Below are positions 36,428 through 45,519 of a DNA stretch of 64,000 nucleotides, piece by piece. Numbering within the stretch: the first letter of the stretch is position 1; each line of letters opens with the position of its first letter. Under the pieces are notes generated by a model. It made no database searches. It saw only the letters and a list, made by a program, of their open reading frames with translations, and was not told the DNA's origin. Source of the stretch: Maritalea sp049801075 (GTDB lineage Bacteria > Pseudomonadota > Alphaproteobacteria > Rhizobiales > Devosiaceae); the NCBI RefSeq assembly GCF_049801075.1, contig NZ_JBNAGG010000002.1, positions 248,001 to 312,000 on the forward strand, written 5' to 3'. The translations under genes were made by a program, and so were the position numbers.

Positions 36428-37342
36428 TTCGAGATTGGTGACCGGGTCGATCGGGTGCTTCTTTTCCCGTTTGGCCTGTATGATGGGCACAGTTTCCACC
36501 AGTACGATGGCCAGGAAAATCAAAAATGCGCCCATATAGCCGACCATGCTCAGGCGTTCGCCCAATACAAGGGCGGCGCCAATGGCGGCGAAAAGACTTT
36601 CCCCTGACAAGATGATGGCGGCATTGGCCGCAGGCACATGTTGCTGGCCGATGGCTTGCAAGGTAAAGCCCACTGCGGTTGAGAGCAGACCCGCATAAAC
36701 GATCTCTTTCCAACCCAATTGCAGCACTTCAAGGCTAACGGTTTCGAGCGCGAAGCCGCCGCCAAGGCTATAGAGACCCGCAAGGATAAAGACGACAGCG
36801 GACACGGTGATCGGGCGCTTGGTGAGGGCCGCAGTGTAGCCCAGCAGCATCACATGCACAGCCCAGAAAATGGCACTGCTCATCACTAGGAAATCACCGA
36901 CCACAAAATTGTCGAGGCGGGCACCATTCAATAAGTACAGGCCGAGGAGGGCCAGCGGGGCGCAAACCCACACGATATAGTGCAGTTTTTGACGGAAAAA
37001 GAGCGTCAGAATGAACGGCACGAAGAACACATAAAGGCCAGTGAGGAAGCCCGCATTGGTGACTGTGGCGGTGAGCAAGCCCGCTTGCTGCAACCAAGAG
37101 CCCAAGAAGAAGGCGGCGCTTAGGATGAAGATCAATCCCCAGGCGCGTTTGGAAATGGGCTCGGCTTGGCGCTTATGCTCGAACCACGCCAAAGGCAGAA
37201 TAACAATACCGCCCAGCAAATAGCGTGAGGCCAAAAAGGTGAGTGGTCCCATGGAATCCATTGCGGACTTTTGCGCGATGAACGCAAAGCCCCACACCAT
37301 GGTGGCAATAAGCATAATGACAGTCGCCAAGGAGCGGGGCAT
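36422..37342 (-). CDS. DMT family transporter (EamA repeats)
   Basis: 306 residues, ten helices, two EamA halves: MVWGFAFIAQKSAMDSMGPLTF at the start and VGFTLQAIGQQHVPAANAAII with LSGESLFAAIGAALVLGERLS in the second half, a strong family signature. Substrate unknown. It lies 29 bp downstream of the PLP aminotransferase gene and may be co-transcribed. Confidence 0.9.
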   Translation of the reverse strand: MPRSLATVIMLIATMVWGFAFIAQKSAMDSMGPLTFLASRYLLGGIVILPLAWFEHKRQAEPISKRAWGLIFILSAAFFLGSWLQQAGLLTATVTNAGFLTGLYVFFVPFILTLFFRQKLHYIVWVCAPLALLGLYLLNGARLDNFVVGDFLVMSSAIFWAVHVMLLGYTAALTKRPITVSAVVFILAGLYSLGGGFALETVSLEVLQLGWKEIVYAGLLSTAVGFTLQAIGQQHVPAANAAIILSGESLFAAIGAALVLGERLSMVGYMGAFLIFLAIVLVETVPIIQAKREKKHPIDPVTNLEL

Positions 37343-37371
37343 AGCAAGGTCCTACTTTTTGGAAAGTTTCG

Positions 37372-38598
37372 TTAGAGCACCTGATCGAGGGCGCTGATCA
37401 ATTGTTGGATTTCGGCCTCATTGGTATAATGAACGAACGATGTGCGCAAGACGCCATGGTTCGGGTCGATATCCATGCCTTCCATCAGGCGATATACATA
37501 GAAATGACCGCCAGCGGCCATGACTTTATGCTCGGCCAAATCGCGGGCCAGTTCCAAGCCCGGCTTTTCGCAAATCATAGAAATGGTGGGCACCCGTGCA
37601 TCCAAATCATCGGTGCCGACAAGGCGCACTTTATTGGAGGATTTCAGATAATCCATCAATGGAGCCAGCAAGGCTGTTTCCTGTTCGCGCAGGGCGCTGA
37701 ACAATTTGCGCTCATTTTTGTTGGGCGCTGCGATATTTAGTTCTTCAGCAATGTCGTCGAAATAGGCGGCGATGCCTGCGCTGGCGGCGATTTGCGCGTG
37801 GTCTGGCCCGGCAGGCACCAAGCGTTTGCGCGGCAAACCATCATTGAAGAAATGGCCTTGGTTGGGCAATTGCTCTGCCAAGGCAGGATCAACAGCCATC
37901 AGGCCTTGGTGCGGGCCGAATGTTTTGTAAGTGGAGAACAGATAAATATCTGCGCCTAAAGCGGAAAGATCAGGCATGGAGTGGGGTGCATAGGCAACGC
38001 CATCCACAATGGTTTTGGCGCCAACTTTTTTGGCGGCAGCGCATACTTCTGCGACGGGATTGATTTCGCCCACAATGTTGGAGGCGTGCGGGAACGTGAT
38101 GAGTTTCACTTTGTCGTCGAGCAGATTTTCGAAGGTCGCAAATTCGAGCGACCCTGTGGATGGGTTGACCTTCCACTCGCGCACTTCCAACCCTTTTTCG
38201 GCAGCCATGCGGCGGACCGCGCCAGTGTTGGCTTCATGGTCCTGATTGGTGACGATGATCGCATCGCCAGCCTTGAGCATTTGGCCAAATGCATGGGCCA
38301 ATGTGTAGGTGTTGGCGGTTGTGGAGGGGCCGAAGTGAATCCAGCTTACATCGACATTGAGCAAACGGGCCAAGGCATCATGGCCTTCATCCATTTCATT
38401 GCCTGCTTCTTTTGAGGCTGGATATTGGCCATAAGGCTGCAATTTATGGGCGGTGTAATAATGATTGTAACGATCAATCACCTGCTGGCACATATAGGAG
38501 CCACCGGCATTTTCGAAAAATGCCCAGCCATTGAGGCTTTCCTCTTCAAATGCAGGAAAGTGTGCTCGAAATGTTGCTGGATTGATTGGCAGATTCAT
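37372..38598 (-). CDS. Class V aminotransferase-fold PLP enzyme (cysteine-desulfurase-like)
   Basis: A 408-residue fold-type I PLP enzyme. FENAGGSYMCQQVIDRYNHYY at the N-terminus, HFGPSTTANTYTLAHAF, VDGVAYAPHSMPDL (PLP-ring Asp) and the Schiff-base lysine in FSTYKTFGPHQGLM. This is the cysteine desulfurase-like subfamily lacking an SufS/IscS context; the substrate is unknown. ATG 38598 begins the family's MNLPINPATFRAHFPAF; the frame extends 35 codons further up without support. Confidence 0.86.
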   Translation of the reverse strand: MNLPINPATFRAHFPAFEEESLNGWAFFENAGGSYMCQQVIDRYNHYYTAHKLQPYGQYPASKEAGNEMDEGHDALARLLNVDVSWIHFGPSTTANTYTLAHAFGQMLKAGDAIIVTNQDHEANTGAVRRMAAEKGLEVREWKVNPSTGSLEFATFENLLDDKVKLITFPHASNIVGEINPVAEVCAAAKKVGAKTIVDGVAYAPHSMPDLSALGADIYLFSTYKTFGPHQGLMAVDPALAEQLPNQGHFFNDGLPRKRLVPAGPDHAQIAASAGIAAYFDDIAEELNIAAPNKNERKLFSALREQETALLAPLMDYLKSSNKVRLVGTDDLDARVPTISMICEKPGLELARDLAEHKVMAAGGHFYVYRLMEGMDIDPNHGVLRTSFVHYTNEAEIQQLISALDQVL

Positions 38599-38825
38599 GA
38601 TCGTCCCCCTTTTGGTTGTACCAAATTGGTATCGGGGGATTGGATGATTGGCAAGCCGGAAACATGCCCTGTGGGCCATTGAAAATATTGATGGGTCGCC
38701 CACAAATATTTATGTGGTCGACCCATGGGAGAGAAAGTGCGCTGCCGGGGTGAGATTATGCGGGAGAGGTGCTGGCAGCCCAGGGGCACGTTAGGGCCGC
38801 CAGCGACAGCGCTACTTACGGGTAA

Positions 38826-39407
38826 TTATGCGTCGCTGTCATCCTCGTCATCATCATTGTTCTGATCACCGCGATGTTTCGGGCCATGTTCGCCACGCTC
38901 GCCTTTTGGGCCCTTTTTGTTGAGCTCTGCTTTTTGCTCGTCGCTCAAACTGTCGTAAAATTCAGCGAAGGCTGGGGTGATTTGGCTCATGGCATCAAGT
39001 TGCAACTGAATCATGGCCTGGCGTTTTTCCATGCCTTCCACCGGGGTGGCTGGCTTGGTCTCTTTCAACGGTGCACATGCTTCCGACGCTTCGGTTTGCG
39101 CTTCCGTTACCGCTGCTTTCAGCGCGTTGAACGCTTCTGTTTGATCGGCAGTGATTTGCAAACGTTCGGCCATTTTGTCTAAGCGCTCGCCAGCTTTTTC
39201 GGCGCCTTGAGGAGCGCAAACCATACCCAAAAAGCCGTGGCCGCCGCGAACCATGCGGTGTTGGCCGCTATGTTTGCCTTTATGTTTTTGTTCGGCGCGT
39301 TTGCCGTCGCCGTGATTGTCGGCATAGGCGGCAACCGGAGCCATAGCAGAAACAGAGAGGGTGCCAACCAATGCTGTAGCGAGGGCGAGAGTTGAGAATT
39401 TTTTCAT
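38826..39407 (-). CDS. Spy/CpxP-like periplasmic stress protein (LTxxQ family)
   Basis: 193 residues: signal peptide (MKKFSTLALATALVGTLSVS...AYA), a His/Lys/Gly-rich stretch that may bind metal (GDGKRAEQKHKGKHSGQHRM), then helical LDKMAERLQITADQTEAFNAL and a second LSDEQKAELNKK, the LTxxQ repeats of Spy-like chaperones. A strongly acidic C-terminus (DDDEDDSDA) follows. The role in envelope stress is inferred from family. Confidence 0.82.
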   Translation of the reverse strand: MKKFSTLALATALVGTLSVSAMAPVAAYADNHGDGKRAEQKHKGKHSGQHRMVRGGHGFLGMVCAPQGAEKAGERLDKMAERLQITADQTEAFNALKAAVTEAQTEASEACAPLKETKPATPVEGMEKRQAMIQLQLDAMSQITPAFAEFYDSLSDEQKAELNKKGPKGERGEHGPKHRGDQNNDDDEDDSDA

Positions 39408-39542
39408 GATGATCTTCCTTTCGATCGGTGTGTCCGTCTGATCGAGATTGAAGATAAGAAACTGCAACTTGCGGGAAGTTTTCCATTAGATGACAAATTG
39501 GTAAGATTGGTAATGAAGGGGCTAAAATGGCGATAAGGCATT

Positions 39543-39573
39543 AAAAAGCCAGCCCTTTTACGAAAGGACTGGC
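39543..39573 (-). terminator. Terminator of the small membrane protein gene
   Basis: Stem GCCAGCCCTTT (39548-39558) / AAAGGACTGGC (39563-39573) with one mismatch and a 4-nt loop, then TTTTT on the minus strand (39547-39543). It lies 28 bp past the stop at 39602. Confidence 0.75.
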
Positions 39574-39601
39574 CAAAACAAAAACCGCTTTGGAGGGGGA
39601 G

Positions 39602-39853
39602 TTATTCGCTGGATCGGTTCTTGTTTTCATGCGAGCGCACGGGGGAGGTGCGCCGCTTGGGGCCCGTAGTGGTCCGCCACAGTTCAACGATGATGGCGAG
39701 ACAAATCACGAGTGCTGGTATGATGATGCCGAGGGCAACTTGATCAGCAGGATGATCAGATGCCGCTAGGGCTGGACTGGCAACTGCACCTGCACCCAAG
39801 AAAATTGAAAATCCTACGGTAAGGGCAGTGAGGATTTTTGATTGCTTCTTCAT
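39602..39853 (-). CDS. Small exported or membrane protein of unknown function
   Basis: An 83-residue protein with a signal peptide (MKKQSKILTALTVGFSIFLG...ALAA), a short periplasmic part (SDHPADQ), one transmembrane helix (VALGIIIPALVICLAIIVEL) and a basic tail (RTTTGPKRRTSPVRSHENK). Topology suggests N-out, C-in. Followed by its own terminator. No family recognised. Confidence 0.68.
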   Translation of the reverse strand: MKKQSKILTALTVGFSIFLGAGAVASPALAASDHPADQVALGIIIPALVICLAIIVELWRTTTGPKRRTSPVRSHENKNRSSE

Positions 39854-40108
39854 GTCATCGCTCCTTTGAACAGGACCGAATATGAGCGTGAAGTGCGGGT
39901 GAATTTTGAGTGAAATAAGAAAAATTCCGGCAAAAATTTAGACTTATTTGTGACCGCCACAAAGCTTAACAAAATATGCGTTGCCAAACTGCAACGAAAT
40001 TGGTTCAATCCCGAACGGAACGCGAGTTCTCCTCACTTCGCGCCAAAGCTAAAAAGCTTTATTCTGGCGTAACTTAAATAAATAAGATCTATAAAAGGCC
40101 CACAAAAG

Positions 40109-41311
40109 ATGGAAAAAATCTCTGCTGCATTGCGTCGTATCAAACCTTCCGCCTCTATGGCGATTTCGCAATTGGCGCTGGAAAAGAAAGCAGCCGGCGA
40201 TGATGTGATCGCTTTGAGCGCTGGTGAGCCCGATTTTGATACGCCTAAGCCGATTCGTGATGCAGCTGCCCGTGCGATGGATGAGGGCAAGACCCGTTAC
40301 ACCGCAGCAAGTGGTATTCCAGAATTGAAGGCGGCAATTGCTCGCAAATTTGAGCGCGACAATAATATCAAGACCGATCCGGCTGATTGCTTTGTGGCCA
40401 CAGGCGGCAAGCAGATCATTTATAATGCACTGATGGCGACATTGGACGAGGGCGATGAGGCAATTGTGCCAGCGCCGTTCTGGGTATCTTACCCGGAGAT
40501 CATCAGCCTGGCCGGGGCAACGCCGATCATCGTGCAGGCGGACGCCTCACAGGGCTTTAAAATTACGCCGCAGCAATTGGAAGATGCGATCACCGACAAA
40601 ACGGTTTGGCTTTTGCTGAACAGCCCGTCCAACCCGACCGGTGCGGTTTATAGCGCAGATGAAATGAAAGCTCTGGCTGACGTGTTGCGGAAATATCCGC
40701 ATGTGCTGGTGTTGATGGATGATATTTATGAGCACCTTGTTTATGGCGACACCAAATTTGTGACCATGGCGGAAGTTGCGCCGGATTTGCAGGACCGTGT
40801 GGTGACCATGAATGGCGTTTCCAAAGCCTATGCCATGACCGGCTGGCGGATTGGTTATTGCACTGGGCCGAGCTGGTTGATCAAAGCGATGAACAAGCTG
40901 CAGGGGCAATCCACCTCTAATGCGTGTTCGATTGCACAGTGGGCCAGCGTGGAAGCGCTGGAAGGGGATCAGAGCTTTTTGGCGGAATGGCGCGAGGCGT
41001 TTAATGCGCGGCGCGACTTTGTTGTTGAGCGTTTGAACCAGATCGACGGCATTGACTGCCTGACACCGGACGGTGCGTTTTACGTTTATCCGTCATGCGG
41101 GGCATTTATCGGCAAAACCCGTTCGGATGGCAAAGTGATCGAAAATGACGAGGACTTTGTGATGGGGCTTTTGGCAGAGCAGAATGTGGCCAGCGTGCAT
41201 GGCGGGGCTTATGGCCTGTCGCCGCACTTCCGCGCGTCATATGCTTTGTCGCTACCGGAGCTTGAGCAGGCCTGCAACCGGATTGAAGCCTATTGCAAGG
41301 GTCTGAAATAA
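40109..41311 (+). CDS. aspC: Aspartate aminotransferase (class Ib)
   Basis: Transfers the amino group between aspartate and 2-oxoglutarate; PLP-dependent. The 400-residue protein has SAGEPDFDTPKPIRDAAARAM, YTAASGIPELKAAIARKF, NSPSNPTGAVYS and the PLP-lysine region NGVSKAYAMTGWRIGY, matching rhizobial-type aspartate (and prephenate-competent) aminotransferases. Ends at the strong terminator at 41341-41370. Confidence 0.93.
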   Translation: MEKISAALRRIKPSASMAISQLALEKKAAGDDVIALSAGEPDFDTPKPIRDAAARAMDEGKTRYTAASGIPELKAAIARKFERDNNIKTDPADCFVATGGKQIIYNALMATLDEGDEAIVPAPFWVSYPEIISLAGATPIIVQADASQGFKITPQQLEDAITDKTVWLLLNSPSNPTGAVYSADEMKALADVLRKYPHVLVLMDDIYEHLVYGDTKFVTMAEVAPDLQDRVVTMNGVSKAYAMTGWRIGYCTGPSWLIKAMNKLQGQSTSNACSIAQWASVEALEGDQSFLAEWREAFNARRDFVVERLNQIDGIDCLTPDGAFYVYPSCGAFIGKTRSDGKVIENDEDFVMGLLAEQNVASVHGGAYGLSPHFRASYALSLPELEQACNRIEAYCKGLK

Positions 41312-41340
41312 GGTTGGTCGATCAAGTGGATTGATCTTTA

Positions 41341-41370
41341 AACCCCTCCCCAATCTGGGGAGGGGTTTTT
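41341..41370 (+). terminator. Rho-independent terminator of aspC
   Basis: AACCCCTCCCC / GGGGAGGGGTT stem with a short loop, followed by TTTTT. The gene beyond is convergent. Confidence 0.88.
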
Positions 41371-41376
41371 GTTTGG

Positions 41377-42321
41377 TTATTGGCGCGCCGCTTTGCGGGC
41401 GTCGGCGTTGGCGAGGGTGTCGAGGAACACTTTGCGCACGCCTTCGCTGTCTGCAGCGGAGCACACATGTACGCGGCGGTTGCCATCGGCCAATTCCACG
41501 GTGTTGCCCACTTCATTGCCATCGGGGATGGTGTTGAGCGGCACATGTTTGGTGGTGAACAGTTCAGGGTCCGTCAATGCGATGATGGCGGCCGGATCGT
41601 GCAGGGCACAGCCTTGGAGGCCAACATTGTTCACATAGAAATTGATGTAATAGGTGGAAATCTGGCTCAAAAATTTGCCGATTTCTGGTGAGCTTTCGCT
41701 GACTTTTGCAAAATCGTCCAAAGTGCAGACGATTTTTTGCGTTACATCAAGGCCGACAAGGGTGACGTCCCACTCAGCGTCAAATACTTTTTGGGCAGCG
41801 TGTGGGTCGTTCCAAATGTTGGCTTCGGCAAATTCGGTCACATTGCCGGGGGCATCAACTGCGCCGCCCATGATCACTACATTTTTCACATTTTTGGCGA
41901 TGGCAGGATCATGCTCCAATGCGAGGGCCAAATTGGTGAGCGGGCCTACGGCGCAAATGGTGATTTCACCTGGCTGTGCGGCAGTCATTTCACATAGAAA
42001 CTCTGCGGCGCTGCGCGGGTCTTTTTCTGTTTTTGGATTGGTGCGCGGGTAATCGCCGAAACCTTCAACGCCGTGCACAAAATCAGCATGTGGGTTTGGT
42101 GTTTGCACCAACGGCACTTTTGCGCCCTCAGCCACAGGGGTTTTTGCGCCCACCATTTCAGCCAAATGCAAAGCGTTGCGCGTGGCGGTGGTGACCGGCA
42201 CGTTGCCGAAAATGGTGGTCATGCCCAGCAATTCTAGGCGCGGGTCGGCATAGATGTGGTGGATGGCCATCGCATCGTCGATGCCCGGGTCCGTATCAAG
42301 AATGATTTTATGTTGGCTCAT
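41377..42321 (-). CDS. Nucleoside hydrolase (inosine-uridine preferring type)
   Basis: Cleaves ribonucleosides to ribose and base. The 314-residue protein has the calcium-binding motif DTDPGIDDAMAI at 9-20, VIMGGAVDAPGNVTEFAEANIWNDPHAA, and the C-terminal HDPAAIIALTDP. It overlaps the ribokinase gene upstream by 4 bp; together they form a two-gene salvage operon that yields ribose-5-phosphate. No dedicated transporter is adjacent. Confidence 0.92.
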   Translation of the reverse strand: MSQHKIILDTDPGIDDAMAIHHIYADPRLELLGMTTIFGNVPVTTATRNALHLAEMVGAKTPVAEGAKVPLVQTPNPHADFVHGVEGFGDYPRTNPKTEKDPRSAAEFLCEMTAAQPGEITICAVGPLTNLALALEHDPAIAKNVKNVVIMGGAVDAPGNVTEFAEANIWNDPHAAQKVFDAEWDVTLVGLDVTQKIVCTLDDFAKVSESSPEIGKFLSQISTYYINFYVNNVGLQGCALHDPAAIIALTDPELFTTKHVPLNTIPDGNEVGNTVELADGNRRVHVCSAADSEGVRKVFLDTLANADARKAARQ

Positions 42322-43193
42322 GAATGGGTCTCCAAAAAGTTTTGAACTTCGTCATAGGTGGGAATGGCGTTGGCGGCGCCCAAGCGGGTGACTTGGATGG
42401 CGCTGGCAGCGCTTGCGATTTTGAGAGCTTTTTCCGGGTCGGTGCCTTTATCCAACTCAGCCAAGAAAAAGCCGAGGAACGTGTCGCCCGCGCCGGTTGT
42501 GTCGATGGCGTCGACCTTAAAGCTGGTGCTGGTGAAGGTGCCGGATGGCGTGCGCAGTTCTGCGCCCTTTTCGCCTTTGGTGACCAGAATATAGTCGCAC
42601 TCAAGCTGATCGATGGGCTTGCCAGACGCTTGCGCCAATTGTTGGGCCTCAATTTCATTGACCGCGATCAAATCCACATGGGGGATGATGCTTGCGGCGC
42701 GTTGGGCGTCAAATGGGGCGGCGGCGTAAGCGATTTTCATGCCGTGCTGCTGTGCAACTTTCAGGGCGTGATCGACATTGTTGGTTTCGTTTTGAAAGAG
42801 CAGCCAATCGCTTGAGGTAGCATCGGCTAGTGCATCGTCGATTGCCGCGTCAGTAAAGTTTTGGTTGGCTCCGCCATTCAAGACAATATTGTTTTCGCCG
42901 CTATCATCTACATAGATGATGGCATGGCCGGTTGGGGTTTCGGTGACGGCGACTTTTTCAATGTCGACACCAGCATCCTTCAACAATTCAAGCACCCAAC
43001 CATCATCCTGACCGATGGCGCCGAAATGTTTGACGCTGCCATTGGCACGAGCGATGGCGATGGATTGGTTGGCACCTTTGCCGCCCAAGCCTTTTTCAAA
43101 TGAGGTGGCCGCCAATGTTTCGCCCGGTTGGGGGAAGTGGGGCACGCGGTGCACATAGTCAATATTGATTGACCCGAAATTGATGATGCTCAT
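42318..43193 (-). CDS. rbsK: Ribokinase (PfkB family)
   Basis: Phosphorylates ribose released by the neighbouring nucleoside hydrolase. 291 residues with the PfkB N-terminal signature (GGKGANQSIAIARANG, about 35-50) and C-terminal anion-hole motif DTTGAGDTFLGFFLAEL near 240. ATG 43193 has AAGG upstream and starts MSIINFGSINID; a TTG two codons earlier is less likely. The gene stop overlaps the hydrolase start (ATGA). Confidence 0.9.
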   Translation of the reverse strand: MSIINFGSINIDYVHRVPHFPQPGETLAATSFEKGLGGKGANQSIAIARANGSVKHFGAIGQDDGWVLELLKDAGVDIEKVAVTETPTGHAIIYVDDSGENNIVLNGGANQNFTDAAIDDALADATSSDWLLFQNETNNVDHALKVAQQHGMKIAYAAAPFDAQRAASIIPHVDLIAVNEIEAQQLAQASGKPIDQLECDYILVTKGEKGAELRTPSGTFTSTSFKVDAIDTTGAGDTFLGFFLAELDKGTDPEKALKIASAASAIQVTRLGAANAIPTYDEVQNFLETHS

Positions 43194-43344
43194 ATCCAAC
43201 CTTATCTTTTTGGCCGATCATATATAATTTAACCAAATGGTCAAAAATTATTTCAATCAACCTCACGGGGATTTTACATTTGATCATTTGCCCGTGAGCG
43301 CAAACCAGTTTTAACTGGCAAAAGCGCAAATGGGAGACTGAATT

Positions 43345-44313
43345 ATGCATATTCGCAAAACGCCAAGCTGGCAACTCAAGGAAGCTGATGCCACTCCGGA
43401 GGCGGTGTTTCTCAATCGGCGGCAAATCATGGCTGGGGGCTTAGCTGCTGGCGCGATTGCGGCAAGCGGTGGCTTAAGCATTTCTAAGGCCTTTGCGCAG
43501 GAAGGTCGCGCTGCGTTGGAGGCGGCGAAGAATGAGGCCTTTACACTGGACCGCGACCTGACGCCAGAAGATGTGAATCTCAATTACAATAATTTCTATG
43601 AATTTGGCTCGCACAAAGAAATTGCCAGCGCCGCACAAGCGCTGGAGCCACGGCCATGGGAAATCACCATTGATGGCATGGTGGAAAAACCGATCAAGAT
43701 CGATATTGATGAGCTGATGGCCAAGATGACGCTGGAAGAGCGGCTCTATCGCCACCGCTGTGTGGAAGCTTGGTCAATGACTGTGCCATGGATCGGTTTT
43801 CCGTTGCGCAAGCTGGTGGAGATGGCTGCGCCCACATCTGATGCCAAATATGTGCGGATGGAAACGTTCAATGACCCAGAGGTGGCGCGGGGCATTAAGA
43901 CCCAGCCATGGTATCCATGGCCTTATGTTGAAGGCGTAACCATGGAAGAAGCCAATAATGATTTGGCGTTTTTGGTGGTGGGCGCTTATGGTAAAGTGGT
44001 GGCCGATCAGATGGGCGCGCCGTTGCGCTTGGCGCTGCCGTGGAAATATGGCTTTAAATCCATCAAATCGATTGTGAAATTTACCTTCACTGATGAGCGG
44101 CCTGTGAGCTTTTGGGAGCAATTGCAGGCGCGCGAATATGGCTTTTGGGCCAATGTGAACCCGGAAGTGCCGCACCCACGTTGGAGCCAGGCGACAGAGC
44201 GGGTGTTGCACACAGGTGACCGCGTGCCGACACAATTGTTCAATGGTTATGCCGAGCAGGTGGCCAGCCTTTATACGGGCATGGATGATTTGGGTGACGC
44301 GCTTTATCGCTGA
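43345..44313 (+). CDS. msrP: Protein-methionine-sulfoxide reductase catalytic subunit
   Basis: Periplasmic molybdoenzyme repairing oxidised Met in envelope proteins (YedY). 322 residues with a twin-arginine signal (NRRQIMAGGLAAGAIAASGG at about 27-46) and the Mo-ligand Cys in LYRHRCVEAWSMTVPWIGFPL. The heme partner gene msrQ does not follow: a terminator and the small RNA do. The partner must lie elsewhere or be another quinol oxidase. Confidence 0.93.
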   Translation: MHIRKTPSWQLKEADATPEAVFLNRRQIMAGGLAAGAIAASGGLSISKAFAQEGRAALEAAKNEAFTLDRDLTPEDVNLNYNNFYEFGSHKEIASAAQALEPRPWEITIDGMVEKPIKIDIDELMAKMTLEERLYRHRCVEAWSMTVPWIGFPLRKLVEMAAPTSDAKYVRMETFNDPEVARGIKTQPWYPWPYVEGVTMEEANNDLAFLVVGAYGKVVADQMGAPLRLALPWKYGFKSIKSIVKFTFTDERPVSFWEQLQAREYGFWANVNPEVPHPRWSQATERVLHTGDRVPTQLFNGYAEQVASLYTGMDDLGDALYR

Positions 44314-44336
44314 TTAAAGGCAAAAGATAACGGGGA

Positions 44337-44367
44337 AGGGGCTTGCATAAATGCAGGCCCTTTTTTT
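44337..44367 (+). terminator. Terminator of msrP
   Basis: Hairpin GGGCTTGCAT-AA-ATGCAGGCCC (about 44338-44360, with mismatch near the middle) followed by seven T (44361-44367). It separates msrP from the convergent small RNA. Confidence 0.8.
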
Positions 44368-44400
44368 GTGCAATGCAGACAAAAATCTTCCCCTAAAACC

Positions 44401-44522
44401 AAAAAAGGCCCCGCGATGCGAAGCCTTAATCGGTACAGCAAACATCGAGGGAGGAGGGACGTGTTTGCTGTTCTTATGAGAGTTGAGTTCGTTGGGAGGA
44501 GGTAACGTTCTCAACTCTTATG
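44401..44522 (-). ncRNA. CCUCCUCCC-loop small RNA, copy A (CcsR/cuckoo, NfeR1-alpha-r14 type)
   Basis: Minus-strand transcript of about 122 nt from an inferred start near 44522. Hairpin 1 (arms 44510-44518 / 44479-44487, AGAGTTGAG) presents CCTCCTCCC (44502-44494) in its loop. Hairpin 2 (44470-44462 / 44444-44436, CAGCAAACA) presents CCCTCCTCCC (44458-44449). A 10-bp terminator stem plus six T ends it (44428-44401). This architecture matches the known alphaproteobacterial CCUCCUCCC-motif RNAs, which are stress-induced and thought to pair with ribosome-binding sites. Family assignment rests on motif and structure. Confidence 0.88.
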
Positions 44523-44528
44523 TCTGTG

Positions 44529-44596
44529 TATATGCCCCTGACCCCTATGATTTACAAGACCTTAATGTGCATAGGAGGGATGCAGTTTTTGCATGG
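44529..44596 (-). promoter_or_regulatory. Promoter and upstream element of sRNA copy A
   Basis: Minus strand: -35 TTGTAA (44557-44552), 17-bp spacer, -10 CATATA (44534-44529). Nine bases further upstream lies the shared element, here CCATGC-N5-CTGCA-N6-CTATGCAC (44596-44567), the most diverged of the four copies. Confidence 0.75.
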
Positions 44597-44693
44597 GTAC
44601 TTGTTTTTAGAATAGACGCCCGAAATGAGGCGGCGAGCAGGTTGATTCTGCCCTAGTGATTTGGCCATTACATTCAATTTGCCGGAGCAGAGA

Positions 44694-45449
44694 ATGAGCC
44701 AGAAACATAAAGCAGAACAATTTCGGGACTTGCACCACGCTGAAGCGCCATTGGTGCTTTATAATGTTTGGGACGCTATGGGCGCAGGCAGCTTGGCTGA
44801 TGCGGGCGCGCCAGCGGTGGGCACCAGCAGTTGGGCCATTGCAAAAGCGCATGGCTTTAACGATGGGGAAGAGATGCCCTTGGCATTTGCGGCGCAGATT
44901 GTCGGGCGTATCGCAGCACATGTGGATGTGCCGGTAACGGCAGATTTTGAGGCTGGATATGCGACGAATCTGCCAAACCTCCGGGCCAACACCGAGCGCC
45001 TTTTGCGTGCGGGCATTGTTGGGGTGAATTTTGAAGATCAAGTCATCGGCGGTGACGGGCTTTATGGCTTGGAGGACCAGGCATCCCGCATTCAAACCGT
45101 GCGGCAGGTGGCGGATGATTTAGGCATTCCTCTCTTTATCAATGCGCGCACCGACATATTTATGCAGGCCAAACCGACTGATGATTTGGAGCATTTGGCC
45201 GAGCAAGCGATTGCCCGCGCCATACTCTATCAACGCGCGGGTGCGGATGGATTCTTTGTGCCCAATTTGGACGATGAAGCGATGATCGCCACGCTCTGCC
45301 AAGAAGTGGATATGCCGCTCAATATTATGAGCCTCGACCCCAATATCGATATGGCCAAAATGGCGGCACTTGGGGTGCGGCGGATCAGCTTTGGGCCAAA
45401 GCCAATTTTGGATGCCATGGCGGACTTTCGGCAGCGTCAGATTGTTTAG
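44694..45449 (+). CDS. Isocitrate lyase / PEP mutase family protein (C-terminus altered)
   Basis: A 251-residue TIM-barrel enzyme of the isocitrate lyase/phosphonomutase superfamily: LYNVWDAMGAGSLADAG, GTSSWAIAKAHG, VTADFEAGYA (metal-binding), GVNFEDQ and FINARTD. The substrate is uncertain (carboxyvinyl or methylisocitrate-type). ATG 44694 follows GGAGCAGAGA. Its last 31 bp recur at 48826-48856, where the frame would read on to QIVFAN instead of ending QIV, so the present stop probably arose by insertion of the rtc cassette. Confidence 0.88.
   Translation: MSQKHKAEQFRDLHHAEAPLVLYNVWDAMGAGSLADAGAPAVGTSSWAIAKAHGFNDGEEMPLAFAAQIVGRIAAHVDVPVTADFEAGYATNLPNLRANTERLLRAGIVGVNFEDQVIGGDGLYGLEDQASRIQTVRQVADDLGIPLFINARTDIFMQAKPTDDLEHLAEQAIARAILYQRAGADGFFVPNLDDEAMIATLCQEVDMPLNIMSLDPNIDMAKMAALGVRRISFGPKPILDAMADFRQRQIV
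45417..45447 (+). repeat. 31-bp direct repeat, left copy
   Basis: Starts ATGGCGGACTTTCGGCAGCG and ends CAGATTGTTT. It lies inside the 3' end of the isocitrate-lyase-family gene. A perfect second copy at 48826-48856 flanks the other side of the rtcR-rtcB segment. Confidence 0.93.
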
Positions 45450-45470
45450 CGGGATAGAGATACTTAACTC

Positions 45471-45519
45471 CGTAGAACGGCGATCAAAATGATCCCGCAA
45501 TCATAATTGCCGTTCTACG
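45471..45519. repeat. 11-bp inverted repeat at the left edge of the rtc cassette
   Basis: CGTAGAACGGC (45471-45481) and GCCGTTCTACG (45509-45519); the second arm is the final coding segment of rtcR. There is no T tract. It could serve as a weak terminator or a recombination site. Confidence 0.5.
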
